Source: Flammulina velutipes
Taxonomy: Eukaryota; Basidiomycota; Agaricomycetes; Agaricales; Physalacriaceae
Length of the DNA: 64,000 nt
Assembly (NCBI GenBank): GCA_011800155.1
Contig: CM022374.1
Span: forward strand, 806,001 to 870,000
Direction of reading: 5' to 3'
Shown: positions 23,355 to 34,321 of the stretch, piece after piece
Layout: each line of letters begins with the position of its first letter
How positions within the stretch are numbered: the first letter of the stretch is position 1
Program-made: the position numbers and the translations under genes
The notes under the pieces: model-generated
Seen by the model: the letters and a program-made list of their open reading frames with translations, nothing else
Told to the model about the DNA's origin: nothing
Database searches by the model: none

Positions 23355-24527
23355 TTAGCCCTTGTACCATGGCCAGAAGACGGGTGTGCGACTGGAGAGA
23401 AGGGGTTCAGATATGCATGAAAAGAATTTCCTGGAGAGACTTCACTTTTTGTACGCCTGCCATTCAGGATCATTGCCCCATTTCTTCTCGGCTTGCTTCT
23501 CAAGAGGCGGGACACCGGAAACCTGAAATCAACAGTAAGTCTCACAGAATGTAAGTGTCGGTAAGGATGCATACGTTGCGCAGGAGCATGTAAGTCAAAG
23601 CCGGGCTCAGTGCGGCCAAAACGACGGCGCCACGAGGGAAAAAGACGTTTTGCAAGGTGGACGTCGACAATGCCCATACTCCGGTCCATATACCAAGCTC
23701 ACCGACGTAGCTAGAGCAAATCGCATGAGACACATATCCAAATGAGCGAAATAGACGGTCTTACTTTGGGTGTCTACTGAGGCTCCAAAGCCCACTAGAG
23801 ATGAACTTTTCGTCGTGCTGCTTGGTGTCTTTCGCCTTGCGCCATGCGGTCTTTTGGTAATCTGCGGTGACCTCAAAGGCGAAGGAAGCTGCTATCAAAC
23901 CGAGAGCAGCGTAGTCGCGTAAACCGAGAGCAGGATGAAGCGTCGGGGGCAGACTGTTGACCATGTACACCGGGAGGCCAACCAGGAAGACCCATGTAGC
24001 TGATACTCAAACATCAGCCGCGCTCTCGTTTTCTTCACGTCCGAAGCGCACCTTGAGCGAACCAGAAGAAGGCGAATTTGCCTGGTTGATACTTGATTTC
24101 ATCGAAACGCGAGTCGCTTCCCGCTTTCATGATTCGCTGGATTCAAGGTTTCTAAGACAAAACGTCGCGATTAGAAAATGCGACATACCGAGACCAAGAA
24201 CGTTCCCAGGCGAGCCGTCCATATCCCAAGAGCAGCAGTCAAGATAAGCTGCCGGGGAGCAAAGGAAGACAAGGCGGGGACGGGAGTGCTTAGCCCATCC
24301 CACAATCTGGACTTGAACGCAGGGTAGTACAAAGAGGCGAACGTTGTAGACAGGAAGCCCAGGGAGCCTGCCAAGTCGTAGTATTTCTCGTTGTGTTGCG
24401 GTACGAAGATCAAAGCGCAGACTGGTATGGCATTCAAGATGATGCATGTTAGTGAAAAGTGGTACTCACGAGCTTGAAAAGCGTAGGCGGTGGTGAGGGC
24501 CGGCAAAAGACGAGAGAATACAGCCAT
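23355..24527 (-). CDS. DUF1295 / steroid 5-alpha-reductase-like membrane protein
   Basis: Multi-pass membrane protein of the steroid-reductase C-terminal superfamily (DUF1295), whose members include NADPH-dependent sterol and lipid reductases. It starts at ATG 24527 (MAVFSRLLPA) and ends at TAA 23355, with six exons or so and about 300 residues. Hydrophobic helices include RQLILTAALGIWTARLGTFL, ATWVFLVGLPVYM and LRDYAALGLIAASFAFEV. The family signature region is clear: ADYQKTAWRK, then SSGLWSLSRHPKYVGEL, equivalent to the SRHPNYxGE motif. The C-terminus has GVPPLEKQAEKKWGNDPEW, also typical. The substrate is unknown. It converges on the histidine kinase with about 240 bp between stops. Confidence 0.85.
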
Positions 24528-25162
24528 GATGGGGGAAAGAAGGCAAGATGCGAATCTGCGACTGTCAACACTTTATAGTCGTGTCAGCCGGGAGTAGATC
24601 AGACTTCGTCATCATCGGTCGATTTAAGTCCCGAGTCGAAGACATGCAAGTTGCTGGATGAATTAGTTGAAGGCGAAAGTCATTGTAAGTCTAGCTAGTC
24701 TGCAGAGCCAAAATAACGCCGAGTATACCGGGGTAGGCCAAAGCGCGAAGTATCAACCTAGTCGGAGCCATGACGGAGGGACACAAGAGACAGAAATATG
24801 AAATAGAGGTGTTATTCGAAAGTCAAAGGCGTTTCTAGGTAGGATAGGGTATTCAGGATCTATGTATGTATGTAGGAATTCGTTCGTAGTTACAGTAAGC
24901 TATATATGTGGAAGATAATGCTGGCGGATGTACAAAATAAAAAAAGATGCTTCATGGTCGTGGTCATAAATGATAATCGTAAGAGGGCGAGTAACGCGAC
25001 GAGCTTCGTGGATGAAGTCGCCCAGGTTCAAGTAGTCGAGCGCCAGCGCACGATCTTCACCTGGAAAATATTTTGTTTTGGAGTGGTTGAATGGACGCGA
25101 TCAGCTGCACAAGAAGAAAAAAAAGTCAGACACCAACGCTCAATAACAATAAAGGTTAACAC
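24528..25162. other. Intergenic region, about 635 bp
   Basis: Holds the DUF1295 promoter and the 3' flank of the small Cys-rich gene. Tandem ATGT units occur near 24862-24872. No gene is supported here. Confidence 0.4.
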
Positions 25163-25423
25163 TCACTGCTGGCATCGCGGGTACATGGGGTTTCGTCCAT
25201 ATGGACACTCGGGGTGGCATCGTCCGTTGTCATTGACGACGTTGTTATGAGGCGGGATAATCCTCGGGTCGCACGATTTTGGGAGGTCGCTGTACGACGC
25301 TTGGCGAGCGTCCACAGCAGCCTTGATAGCGTGGTACGTCCGGCACCGCACAATCTGCTTGGACGTCGGCTTCGTAGTGCCGCAGCCCTTGTAGCGCGTA
25401 GAGGTATAGCTGATGAAGCACAT
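25163..25423 (-). CDS. Small cysteine-containing protein, unknown
   Basis: Single-exon ORF of 86 residues from ATG 25423 to TGA 25163. It begins MCFISYTSTRYKGCGT and contains seven cysteines, including the CRTYHAI stretch, a CHPECPYG cluster and RCQQ at the end. The spacing recalls short fungal proteins with a degenerate zinc-binding or knottin-like C-terminus, and similar short Cys-rich ORFs starting MCF-Y are common in basidiomycetes. There is no signal peptide, so a cytosolic zinc-binding role is more likely than secretion. Function not assigned. Confidence 0.6.
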   Translation of the reverse strand: MCFISYTSTRYKGCGTTKPTSKQIVRCRTYHAIKAAVDARQASYSDLPKSCDPRIIPPHNNVVNDNGRCHPECPYGRNPMYPRCQQ

Positions 25424-25798
25424 GGTGGTGAAGAAAGATGATGGGTGCGTTTGCTGAGTGCTGGGTGGGTGGGTGGTTTCGTCGCTATAGAACCTAGACG
25501 ACGCATGGGCGGCCTTTTATATACGTCCATGGAGCGTCGCTGATGGAACTGTCGGCATTGACAAGAAAAATGCCCTAACCCAGTTCTGACTCATGCGGCC
25601 TCGTGTCGGGTCTCCTCCATGCCACCATGCCAAATAACATAAAATTCCCCTCTACCCAGCAGAATATGCGTGCCAGTACACGAGTTTGAGGCAGACCGCA
25701 CCTCGATAACGAGGCAAAAGCCAGAGTCGAGATTATCGATGGAAATAAAGTGAATTGAGGGATCAACATGAGGAGGACGAGGTGTCGTTTTTCGCGTT
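25424..25798. other. Intergenic spacer, about 375 bp
   Basis: Promoter of the small Cys-rich gene and 3' flank of the WDR24 homologue. A TATATA run near 25516-25522 lies about 95 bp upstream of the Cys-rich start and could be a TATA box. ORFs overlapping 25575-25860 are out-of-frame continuations past the WDR24 stop. Confidence 0.4.
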
Positions 25799-28700
25799 TC
25801 AATCGTCGCGACTTCCAGTGGCTGCCCAGCAATAGTGCCCACAGCCAGCAGCACAAGCATGCCCCATCAGATTTTCGGAGGGCAGAGGGTGCGCAGTGTC
25901 GACCTGAGAATCGCCAAACCCTGAACTGCTGATCATCGAGCCAGCATCGTCGTCGTTCAGAGACAACGTGTTCGTGTTCATCGTCCCGCGAGTCACAGAA
26001 CGCCCTCTATCATCATGCCCAGATGGCAGGAACTTGCGAGGCAGTTCTGTCATTGGTCGATTCAGGTAGTATCTCTGATAACAGTACTGATGTCCTCCAT
26101 GGGAGCAGACCGAACATTGGAATAGAAGTCCTCGGACGGGCATACGGCTGAAAAAGCGGACCATGGGTTAAACTTTCCAGATATCACAGGGTAAAGAAGA
26201 AATATACCAGATGCTACACGAGATGGGATGTCCTTTGCAGGTTTGACAAAGCCAGTAGCCGCCATTTGGATTCCGCTGCGAGACACCCAAGGGAATGGAC
26301 AATGCTTTGCGACAGCGGCCACAGGATGTATAGATCGTTGTTTCAAGCTGCGCCATACATTTAGTCTCGTATAATAGTTGCTACGGGATCGACATACCAG
26401 ACTGGCTTCGCGTATTTGCTCTGCGTCGCAATACTTTCGAATGTATCCCGAAGGCGTATGCAAGCGCAACCGAGTAAGAAGATCTAATTTCCGTAATTCC
26501 GTGAGTACCAAACTATGAACAGCTCCCAAACGAACATCTTACCGATATATGCATCTAGGAAAGCCATAATTCGTCGCTTCTTCAGGCCGAGCTCCTCTCC
26601 CGCAACCAATGCAAGCATGGCGCACATCTGGACATCACCCTACCGAAATGAAGATTAAATACACGAAACATGAAAAAAGAAATGAAGAATAACATACATT
26701 ATCGGCAAACTCCTCCAGACATTCTCGCAGTGCAGCCCAAGCCAAAGCACGAAACTTTTCCTCTTCCTCCACAACGAGGTCTGACCTTCGATCGGTCGTA
26801 TCGTGTTCCAATTGCTGGAGTGGCGGATCCTCGTCGAACGCCATCTCGGAGACAGCCACACTCTTCTCCCTCGAATGTCCCAAATCCTTGATCGTCTCCT
26901 CCGCTTTGATTCCTTTATGAAGTGGCGGAGGATCGCCACCAGTCACCGTCTTCACACTGCTGTGAGAAGCCTTCCTCAACACTGATCTGACGACACCCAA
27001 TGTCATCGAACCACCCGTGGATGCACGACTTCTGCTCTTCAACTTTTGATACGATCGTTGTTTGGTGGGGCGCTTGGAATTCGATCGTGCGCGAGAAGAG
27101 GATCGGTAAGACCGCGCATCATCCTCCTCGCTCTCCGAATCGGTTGACCGGGGAGATGGGGACCGTTCGTCGTCCTCGTCGTACTCATCGTCGTCCTTGT
27201 CGCCGTTCTCGTTCTCATCTCCATCATCATCTTTCTGACTGACGAAGCGGGACAGAGGGCTAAGATGGGAAGACGAAGCTCGCGCCATAGAAAGCGTCGG
27301 GGACATCAAAGGACGAAGCAAAGGCTCTTCGTCACTCGATCCGTGTTCTCTACTCTCCCCACTCCCGCTCCCCGAAGAATCAGAATCATCCAATGTACCC
27401 TCGCCAATATGGCGGAGGCTGCTATTGCCTACAGGGCTGCTACTATGATGGGTGGACATGGAGGGTCTTCGATACACTGATGACCGCCTGCTTGAGAGCA
27501 GTGGGGAACTTCCGTCCAAGGAATCTCGTCGGGACAGTACAGACGGCGGAACGGGCGTGCTGGGCAACGCGACAGTCCCTTGCCCTGGAGAAGGGTGCTT
27601 CGAAGAGGCAGGTGTCATTATGCGCGAACCAGATGTGCTGCGGCGATCTCGCTCGGCACTATGACTGGAAGTTTTCACGGGGCTTGATTTTGCGGGAGTA
27701 TTGGGCGGGGGGAATGCGTAGGTAGGAGAAGGTGTTGCAAGTGTGGGGACTTGCGTTTGAGTGGAAAGGGAGTGAACTAGAGGAGGCCTAGAAGACGACA
27801 AGCTTTCTGTTGGAGTTTTGTCTTCTACGGTGATGTTTGAGAGTGATGCTCCGACCAGAAGCCAAACTTGTCCTGCGTGCGTTTTCCCTGCCTGGAATGC
27901 AAGCTATAAACGTCAGCGTCGCAAACTGAAGAGAGCACTCAATAGGAGGCTTACCTGAGCGTTAATTGCACATAGGTCCTTCCGAGCCTGACCGCGAAAT
28001 ACGTAGGCTTTTGCGAGTCTAGAGAAAGTTTCTGTGTCTTCTGCGTTATCCGCAGTGTTATACGTTCCGGCCGTTTGTGATTCAGGAATGTAACTAGGAT
28101 CTCCTAAAGCTTTGAGAGCCCCGCGGTTGTGCTCAGGAAGCTTGTCTCGCTGTTCAACAGGTCTAAAAGAGAGGTCATGAGCAGCCTGCATCATAAGCGA
28201 AAACATAATGATAATGTCCTCTTACATGTCATCATAAGGCGCTTCCCAAATCTGGGGTCGATCAGAGACAAAAGCCATTGAGCCCGACGCCTCCCAGGTA
28301 GTCGAGACGCGTGTGATGCTGTCCAAAGGCTTGACGCAATCGCGGAGGTCGATTTGAGAAAACATTCCCGAGGAATGTTGGGTCCATATAGCATGAGAAT
28401 CACGAAACATCATTCCTTGGTAAGTATGAGCACGGACATGAGCGTTAGAATAAGAAAACGAGCCATACCGGTGACACCTCCTTCAATGGCTGACCCAGCC
28501 ACAGACCACTTAGCTATCCAGCCCCTCCGCACGTCCCAGATCTCTATAGGGTCCCCTGAACTAGACGCAGATGCGGCCATCTTTCTCGCCTGTCCATCTT
28601 TGACAGTCGGGTCGCTTAACAACCCCAGCGTGCTTGTAGAACGATGCAGGGCACTCGACGATGCATTCATATCAGGATTCGACCCGGAACTGAACTCGGC

Positions 28701-29874
28701 ATTGGACACAACCGCCAGCTCGCAGTCATAGCCCGGTCGCCAATGGACATGTCGAACCGGAAAGGAGGAATGTATCGTGTATGTTGGTTTGTGTTGGATA
28801 TGAGAGGATATTGAAGGCCAGGAAAGATCCCAAACTTTAACAGTGCGATCTAATCCACCGCTGACTATCCAACCGAGGCCAGTAGCATTAGGCTCTACTC
28901 CGCCCAATGAGGAGCCACTTTCGAGGGGCCTCCAGTCTAGGGCGGTCACTGGAGCAGTATGTGCAACGGGAACACGGTCCAGTTGGCCACGTTGTGCCAT
29001 TTTGAGCTCCCAACTGCATATCCCATCTCAGTGTGGTTGGATATAGAAATAAGAAAGAAGGTACCGATAAATATTGCCGTTATCCAGACCGACCATAATT
29101 TGAAGTGGCTGTGATACTATCGGAGAGAACACAAGACTGCGAATGGTGGTTGGAAAGCGGATGCGATTGATTGACTTGGAAAGATCTCGGATATCCTGGC
29201 GTTGCCTTGAGTGCATTCATCGAGGCAAGACGGAAGATAGCTTACCCATATTCTCAAATCTCCGTCTGAAGAGCCGGTAATGCAGTAATGTTGGACGATA
29301 TGGGAGAGAGAGAGCTTGTGAATGGATCTCGAGTGATCCTTGACGCGTCGTTCATGCTTCGACTTGTTGACGTCCCACATGATGAGTTCGCCATTCCGTG
29401 CACTAGTCAATATCTTGTTATTAAACTCTAATCACCGTTAGCTGAACGATAGCAAGAAGATTAGAGTAAAACGCACGACCAGAGCCCCAAGCGACATCAG
29501 TGCTAGCACTGTCTATTTTGAGACCACTGCCATCCCAAAAATTCCTGGAAGCCTCTGCTCGAAATCCACCGTGGCCAACGACTGACTTGTGGTCGGGATT
29601 ACGGGCTTCTGATGGGTCGAGGACGCGTACGATGCGGAGCGCTGTACAACATCGTCAAGACCGCCACGAAAGACGATGCAGAAGGCGAACATTCTTTGCC
29701 AGCGATAGCACACCGGGTCGTATCCTCGTTGCCGCATATAGCGGCTCCTCCACTAGCACAGGCCCTTGGGAAACGCACATTGCGACTGGGACCGATGTAC
29801 CCATGAGTACGCGCGTCGGAGAAGACATCCTTGCCAAGTAGCGTCGTTTGAAGGCTTAGCTGAGGAACGCTCAT
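25799..29874 (-). CDS. RTC1: WDR24/RTC1 homologue, SEA (GATOR2) complex subunit
   Basis: WD40 and zinc-binding subunit of the vacuolar/lysosomal SEACAT (GATOR2) complex that relays amino-acid sufficiency to TORC1. The start at 29874 reads MSVPQLSLQ; about ten introns give roughly 1,100-1,200 residues. N-terminal WD repeats are evident: STDVAWGSG, ILTSARNGELIMWDVNKS, ITGSSDGDLRIWDLRDLSKS, VTALDWRPLE, IVSGGLDRTVKVWDL and DPIEIWDVRRGW. A helical part follows (LAKAYVFRGQARKDLCAINA, KTHAGQVWLLVGASL), then a long Ser-rich and acidic disordered insert (about 27.0-27.75 kb). The C-terminal RING/zinc-ribbon has CGRCRKAL, WLCQTCK, CSVCSHGGHQYC and a final CAAGCGHYC, the diagnostic WDR24/RTC1 ending. 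The disordered insert is longer than I would expect for the animal protein. Confidence 0.9.
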
Positions 29875-30338
29875 GGACGTCAAGAAGAAAGCCAAGAAAT
29901 CAGCAAACAATGACAAGCAAGGCACTGTGTGGCGCGTACAGCGCGTTTATCGACACGTGATTTTTCTTCTATAAACTCGACCACTTCCAGGGAAAATCGC
30001 TATCTGGCCATGGGATACCGTCAATAGGTATCGATGGTTAGAACACAAATTGGACTCTTGGACCCATCGATTCTGGTTGTGTTCACACTTTAAGGGCCGT
30101 CCTAGGTAAGTACTGTAGCGGTATTCAAATCCATCGACCCATCTGGATTATACTGCGCCACAACGTGAAATGGCCCAACCACCTAAAAAGGTGAGCGTGA
30201 GAACATTCCTTAATCTCGTGCTCTCCAGTGTCTCACCACCTCCTTGTTCAAGCTATCAGTGTAGGACCCTTGCCACAGTTGTAAGTGTGTCGCTGCAGTA
30301 TTCTAACGCCCCTTAGTACTTTCTAGGTCTTGGTCAAT
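29875..30338. other. Divergent promoter region, WDR24 homologue / F-box member 3
   Basis: About 460 bp. Contains the octamer TGCGCCAC at 30154-30161 and a probable 5'-UTR intron of the F-box gene (GTAAGT donor at about 30282, TTTCTAG acceptor at about 30326). No gene. Confidence 0.5.
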
Positions 30339-31808
30339 ATGGTCTCTCCAGTTGCACCCCGACCATCATACGAAAAACTACCCAACGAACTTCTTGTTCG
30401 TATATTTCGCCTGGCTGGTGGTGCGTCTGTCGCTCCGGGGGCGACTAGACATATCATTGGCCATGTCTGCAAGTCCTGGAGACAAATATCACGCTCCACG
30501 CGGTCTTTGTGGTCGGAGATAGTGATCCAGGTCGACTGCAACGACGACGTACTCACCGCCTGGCGGCGTCCCGAAGTGCCAGACGTATCCCTCGGACTTG
30601 TGCAACAATGTCTGATTCTGTCGAAAACATATCCTCTCGATATCCGGATTGTCCTTGTGGGAGAACTGGATTCCAGAGTCTCCTCCTTCCTCAGTCATCC
30701 AATCTCGCTGTTATTGACGAACAGCTTCCGGTGGCGCACCTTTACCTGTATTGGCCCTGCGTCAGTTCTTCGCCTGTTCAATGAGATGGACTCCTTCGAG
30801 TCTGAGACACTGGAAGCAGTCACGTTGCGATGTACAGAAGGGGTCGAGTTCCCTCGTGTTACACAATCCGACGTTACCTTTTCTTCCTCCCTCCGCTACC
30901 TGGACGTCAACTTTGACTTCCCACAGCTGAAGCCGCAATGGGACAAGATCACATCCCTTCGTATGGGGTTTACTACCCCATCACAGTGCCAGACTGTCCT
31001 CTCGCAAATGACGAATCTCGCTTCACTCCACCTCATTCATATCGGTGACTCTGAACCCCCTTCTCATCACAGTCCGATTCTTCTTCATAACCTCCGCCAG
31101 CTCAAACTGTCAGCATGCGCTATCAACAAGGTCTTGGACAACCTCCGGCTCCCCAATCTCGAAGAACTCCACCTTACCCAGCCCCAAGCCCGGGGGGAAG
31201 AAGAGGAAGTAGCTCATACCTCCCATAACACTAACGAGTGGACTCGTTGTCCAAACAATTCGAGCAACGTCGTTATGGATCAAATTTCCCGTCTACTTCG
31301 TGATGCCGTCGTTCCCCTTCGTGTGTTGGACGTTTCTTGGGCCGTCAGTCTGGATGTTCTTCTCCCCGTCATGCGCCACCATTGTCAGGAAGTAACGACG
31401 CTTCGCGTGCAGCTACGACCGGCGAACGTGAATAGCGCTCCAGCATTGTTAGATGCCCTCGTCGCATCCACCCAAGATTCTATCCTTCCCAATTTGTCGG
31501 AATTCCGTCTTGGATTCCATCGCTGCCGTGACACTGTTTTCACGGGTCAAAAGCTTGAGAGGATGGTCCGGTCGCGGTGGTATGAGGACACATCCACCAG
31601 GAGGTTGCGCAAGTTGCATCTGTGGGGAGACCTAACATCTATACCCTCTTACCCCAAGATGTTCACGGACGTCTTGAGAGAGTACATGGTCTCATCACTT
31701 AGCCTGACGTTACAGGAGTTTGCAGAAGAAGGACTTGACGTGGAGTGGATTTTTGAAGGCGAAGATATACTGGAAGAAGGTCGTCGACAGGCGCAATTAC
31801 TCCAATGA
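30339..31808 (+). CDS. F-box protein, family A, member 3
   Basis: Single-exon F-box protein of 489 residues, from ATG 30339 (MVSPVAPRP). F-box: SYEKLPNELLVRIFRLAGG...IIGHVCKSWRQISRSTRSLWSEI. LRR-like body: CLILSKTYPLDIRIVLV, WRTFTCIGPASVL, VTFSSSLRYLDVNFDFPQLKP, LRQLKLSACAINKVLDNL and LPNLEELHLTQPQ. Upstream extension of the frame begins with TTG inside the predicted 5'-UTR intron boundary, so I did not use it. Predicted SCF adaptor. Two paralogues lie at 11.4-14.8 kb and one at 36.8 kb. Unlike members 1 and 4, no kinase-like gene adjoins it. Confidence 0.88.
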   Translation: MVSPVAPRPSYEKLPNELLVRIFRLAGGASVAPGATRHIIGHVCKSWRQISRSTRSLWSEIVIQVDCNDDVLTAWRRPEVPDVSLGLVQQCLILSKTYPLDIRIVLVGELDSRVSSFLSHPISLLLTNSFRWRTFTCIGPASVLRLFNEMDSFESETLEAVTLRCTEGVEFPRVTQSDVTFSSSLRYLDVNFDFPQLKPQWDKITSLRMGFTTPSQCQTVLSQMTNLASLHLIHIGDSEPPSHHSPILLHNLRQLKLSACAINKVLDNLRLPNLEELHLTQPQARGEEEEVAHTSHNTNEWTRCPNNSSNVVMDQISRLLRDAVVPLRVLDVSWAVSLDVLLPVMRHHCQEVTTLRVQLRPANVNSAPALLDALVASTQDSILPNLSEFRLGFHRCRDTVFTGQKLERMVRSRWYEDTSTRRLRKLHLWGDLTSIPSYPKMFTDVLREYMVSSLSLTLQEFAEEGLDVEWIFEGEDILEEGRRQAQLLQ

Positions 31809-32582
31809 TGTATCAATCTCTGGCCAAAGTCCTGGTTCATTACGCGATGTGCTGGGGGCGTATCTGCCAGGCTGCCATTTCAGAGAGTTCCGTGAATGTA
31901 CAATCTGCCAAGTGGCTGTGTTAGCCGACGATGTATCTGCCAATTGACCGCCACACCTCATTCAGCTCATGTGTATGTTTGTACATGTACTCCGAAATTC
32001 GATATGGCCAATTCTGTACTATTGGCGCATTTTTGTGCAGCTCATAGATGCAAAGTCTTACATATTTTGGTCAGCCAACCTCGGCAAATTAGATGCTATT
32101 TGTCGAGGCTGAGCATGCGAAATGAATAGGTCCAAGGTCCTACTAGATATGCCGTCATCTACTCATGGATCTAGCTCCCTACATCATCTTCTTGAAAGCC
32201 TATACACGTGAGTGCTCATTAGCAACCGTTACAAGGCGTTTCCGTTGTTGCGCCACACTTCGCGGAAGGTGCGCGCGTGCGCGCGACAGAATTTTGAGGT
32301 CTTGATCTCATTCGGTACAGATGTCTAATCATTTTTCGAAGGTCCGTGCTGTACTGTAGCAGAATACTGTGAATCCCTCCTTTCTCCCTTTTCTCTGGTT
32401 TGCGTGAACAGTTTATCAAAGAAAAAACCAAAGTCCTAAGCATACAAAGCCAACACCATTGTCAAAAGGATATTGCCATGCAGTCCATTATATTACGACG
32501 TATCGGTCATTGAGTGACATGCAATAGATATGTGTGTGGTCCATGATATAGCGTAATGTCCTCGTCGAGTAATCTAAATCTC
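31809..32582. other. Convergent intergenic region, about 770 bp
   Basis: 3' flanks of F-box member 3 and of the GPI-type protein. The octamer TGCGCCAC lies at 32249-32256, followed by an alternating GTGCGCGCGTGCGCGCG stretch at about 32270-32285. No coding signal. Confidence 0.45.
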
Positions 32583-33247
32583 TTACAACAGCGTCGTTAA
32601 ACCGCTGAGAATGCATGCCACCAACGCGCCGCCAAGCGCACGAAGAGCGCCGTCAGATATCAGTGAAGTAGCAGCATTGCCACTGCTACCAGAGGAGGCG
32701 GTGGTACTAATTTGGGCAAGGTAGTCACTGAAGGCCATGATGGATCCTGTTGCTGGGGCAGTTGTCGGGGTGGTAGCGGGGAATGTGGGAGTGAAGATAT
32801 CCTGAATGACCGTCTCTACGCCTGCGATTGTGGTCGTGTATTGGTAGGGGATGGGCGCGTGAGGGGTACCGGTCGTTGCTGGAGGTGCGCCAACTTGTCC
32901 TCCACCTTCCACAGCCGTCGTCGTCGCTGTAGTACGGGTTGCGGTAGTTGTCACTTCGTCGTCCAGACCCGTAGTTGTTGTTGTGAGTGCTCCAGTGAGT
33001 GTTTGTCTAGAGTACTGGTTAGTCGATCTGGCGTGATAGAAATGCAGCGGCGCTCACAGAGTCAAAGTAGATGGATCACCATCGATATCCGTGGTAACGA
33101 ATTCGACAACAGTTTGACCGAGTCTGTATATCGTTTTAGTACATGTTATGGGATGTTAAAAAGGACGCACTCGTCTACCACTGTCTGCGTTTGCGCCCAT
33201 GTAACCGCAATGAACAGGCCAAGTACTGGGAACGTTGAAAGGCGCAT
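32583..33247 (-). CDS. Secreted Thr/Ser-rich protein, probably GPI-anchored
   Basis: Three exons encode about 185 residues from ATG 33247. The N-terminus MRLSTFPVLGLFIAVTWAQ is a clear signal peptide. The middle is Thr/Ser/Ala-rich (TTTTTGLDDEVTTTATRTT and similar), typical of O-mannosylated cell-wall proteins. The C-terminus has small residues followed by a hydrophobic tail (ALRALGGALVACILSGLTTLL), the pattern of a GPI-attachment signal. A short conserved segment IAGVETVIQDIFTPTF is the only non-repetitive part. Likely a plasma-membrane or cell-wall surface protein; function unknown. Its start is 117 bp from that of the divergent MMTAG2 homologue, so the two share a promoter region. Confidence 0.75.
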
Positions 33248-33364
33248 AGTGGCGTTACAAGTCGAGCAAGGCGGTGATGAAGATGGTGGGCAGAGGCAAG
33301 TTGCGGAGTGGGAACCATCATTTATTTGCCCCTGTTAGGCTTGGAAACTCTCGGTGTGACGGCC

Positions 33365-34078
33365 ATGTATGAACCTATTCGAGGCGGTACTCGCGGCGGC
33401 CAAGGCGAATTCAAGTGGTCAGACGTATCTGCAGACAAGGACAGAGAGGTATGCTTGTATCAAAGCTTTATCTCGCCTCTCTAACGTCTCTTTAGCACTA
33501 TCTAGGGCATAGCGTCAACGCACCAACTGGACGATGGCAAAAGAACAAAGATGTTCATTGGTATAACCGCGATGTGGAGGCCTCAGAGGCAGAAAGACGA
33601 GAAGAAATACGGAAAGTGAAGGAGGCAGAGGCCGAAGCATTATCCGTGGCACTGTGCGCAATGTCATCTTCATACCCCGAATCAAAACTCATTGATATCC
33701 AGTGGATTCGCACCTTCAAAAAATGTCGCCTCTACCAGTCAGACAGGGGAGGGTTCGTCTGTCAAAGTGGAAGACAAGGACGCCGAAGCCGACGCGCGCA
33801 AGGAGGAAAGACGTCGCAAGAAAGCAGAGCGTAAGGAAGAGAAGCGCGCGCGAAAAGAGTTGAAGAGACTGGCTCGACGTGAAGACGACGAACGTCCAAT
33901 ACGGAGACGAGCTGACTCTCGGTCGCGCTCAAGGTCACCTCAGCCTCGGCCAAAAAACATTCGCGAGCGGGATTACGACAACGACCGTCCACCTCGCGGT
34001 TCTTACGAAGAAGACGAACGCGAAAGGGAGCGCGAACGAGACCGTCGACGATGGGATGCAGACAGACGTCGGAATTAG
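33365..34078 (+). CDS. MMTAG2-family nuclear protein (C1orf35-like)
   Basis: Homologue of multiple myeloma tumour-associated protein 2. The family-defining N-terminus is present: MYEPIRGGTRGGQGEFKW, then [26 protein letters not shown]. It is split by an intron at about 33449-33496 placed exactly before HYLGHS. A second intron, from about 33653 to 33704, joins VAL to GFAPSKN, again matching the family. The C-terminal half is a charged Arg/Glu/Lys and RS-like region (RRADSRSRSRSPQPRP, DERERERERDRRR), suggesting nuclear speckle localisation and RNA-processing association. The molecular function is not established in any organism that I know of. Total about 204 residues. Confidence 0.87.
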
Positions 34079-34321
34079 CTCACCGCGGGTTTGTTCACTT
34101 CGAGTCCAGAAATATGAATGTATTCATCCTGCTATAGTGATCCTTGTACTTTCAACAATCGGGTGATTGTCGCGACAAGAGCAGTTGCATATGGACCGTC
34201 CATTGAACGGGGTAGCATGGCCTCGGAACCTGACGTGCGCAGCGGTTGTGCCCAGTTCTTGTGAACCTTCGTATATGACACAAAGAGCATTTCTCTACCG
34301 TTGTGATGAGGAGTGTCAGGC

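Noticed and set aside
32268..32288. GTGCGCGC run as a possible CRISPR-like or satellite repeat
   Set aside because: It is a single short alternating purine-pyrimidine stretch without spacer-repeat organisation.
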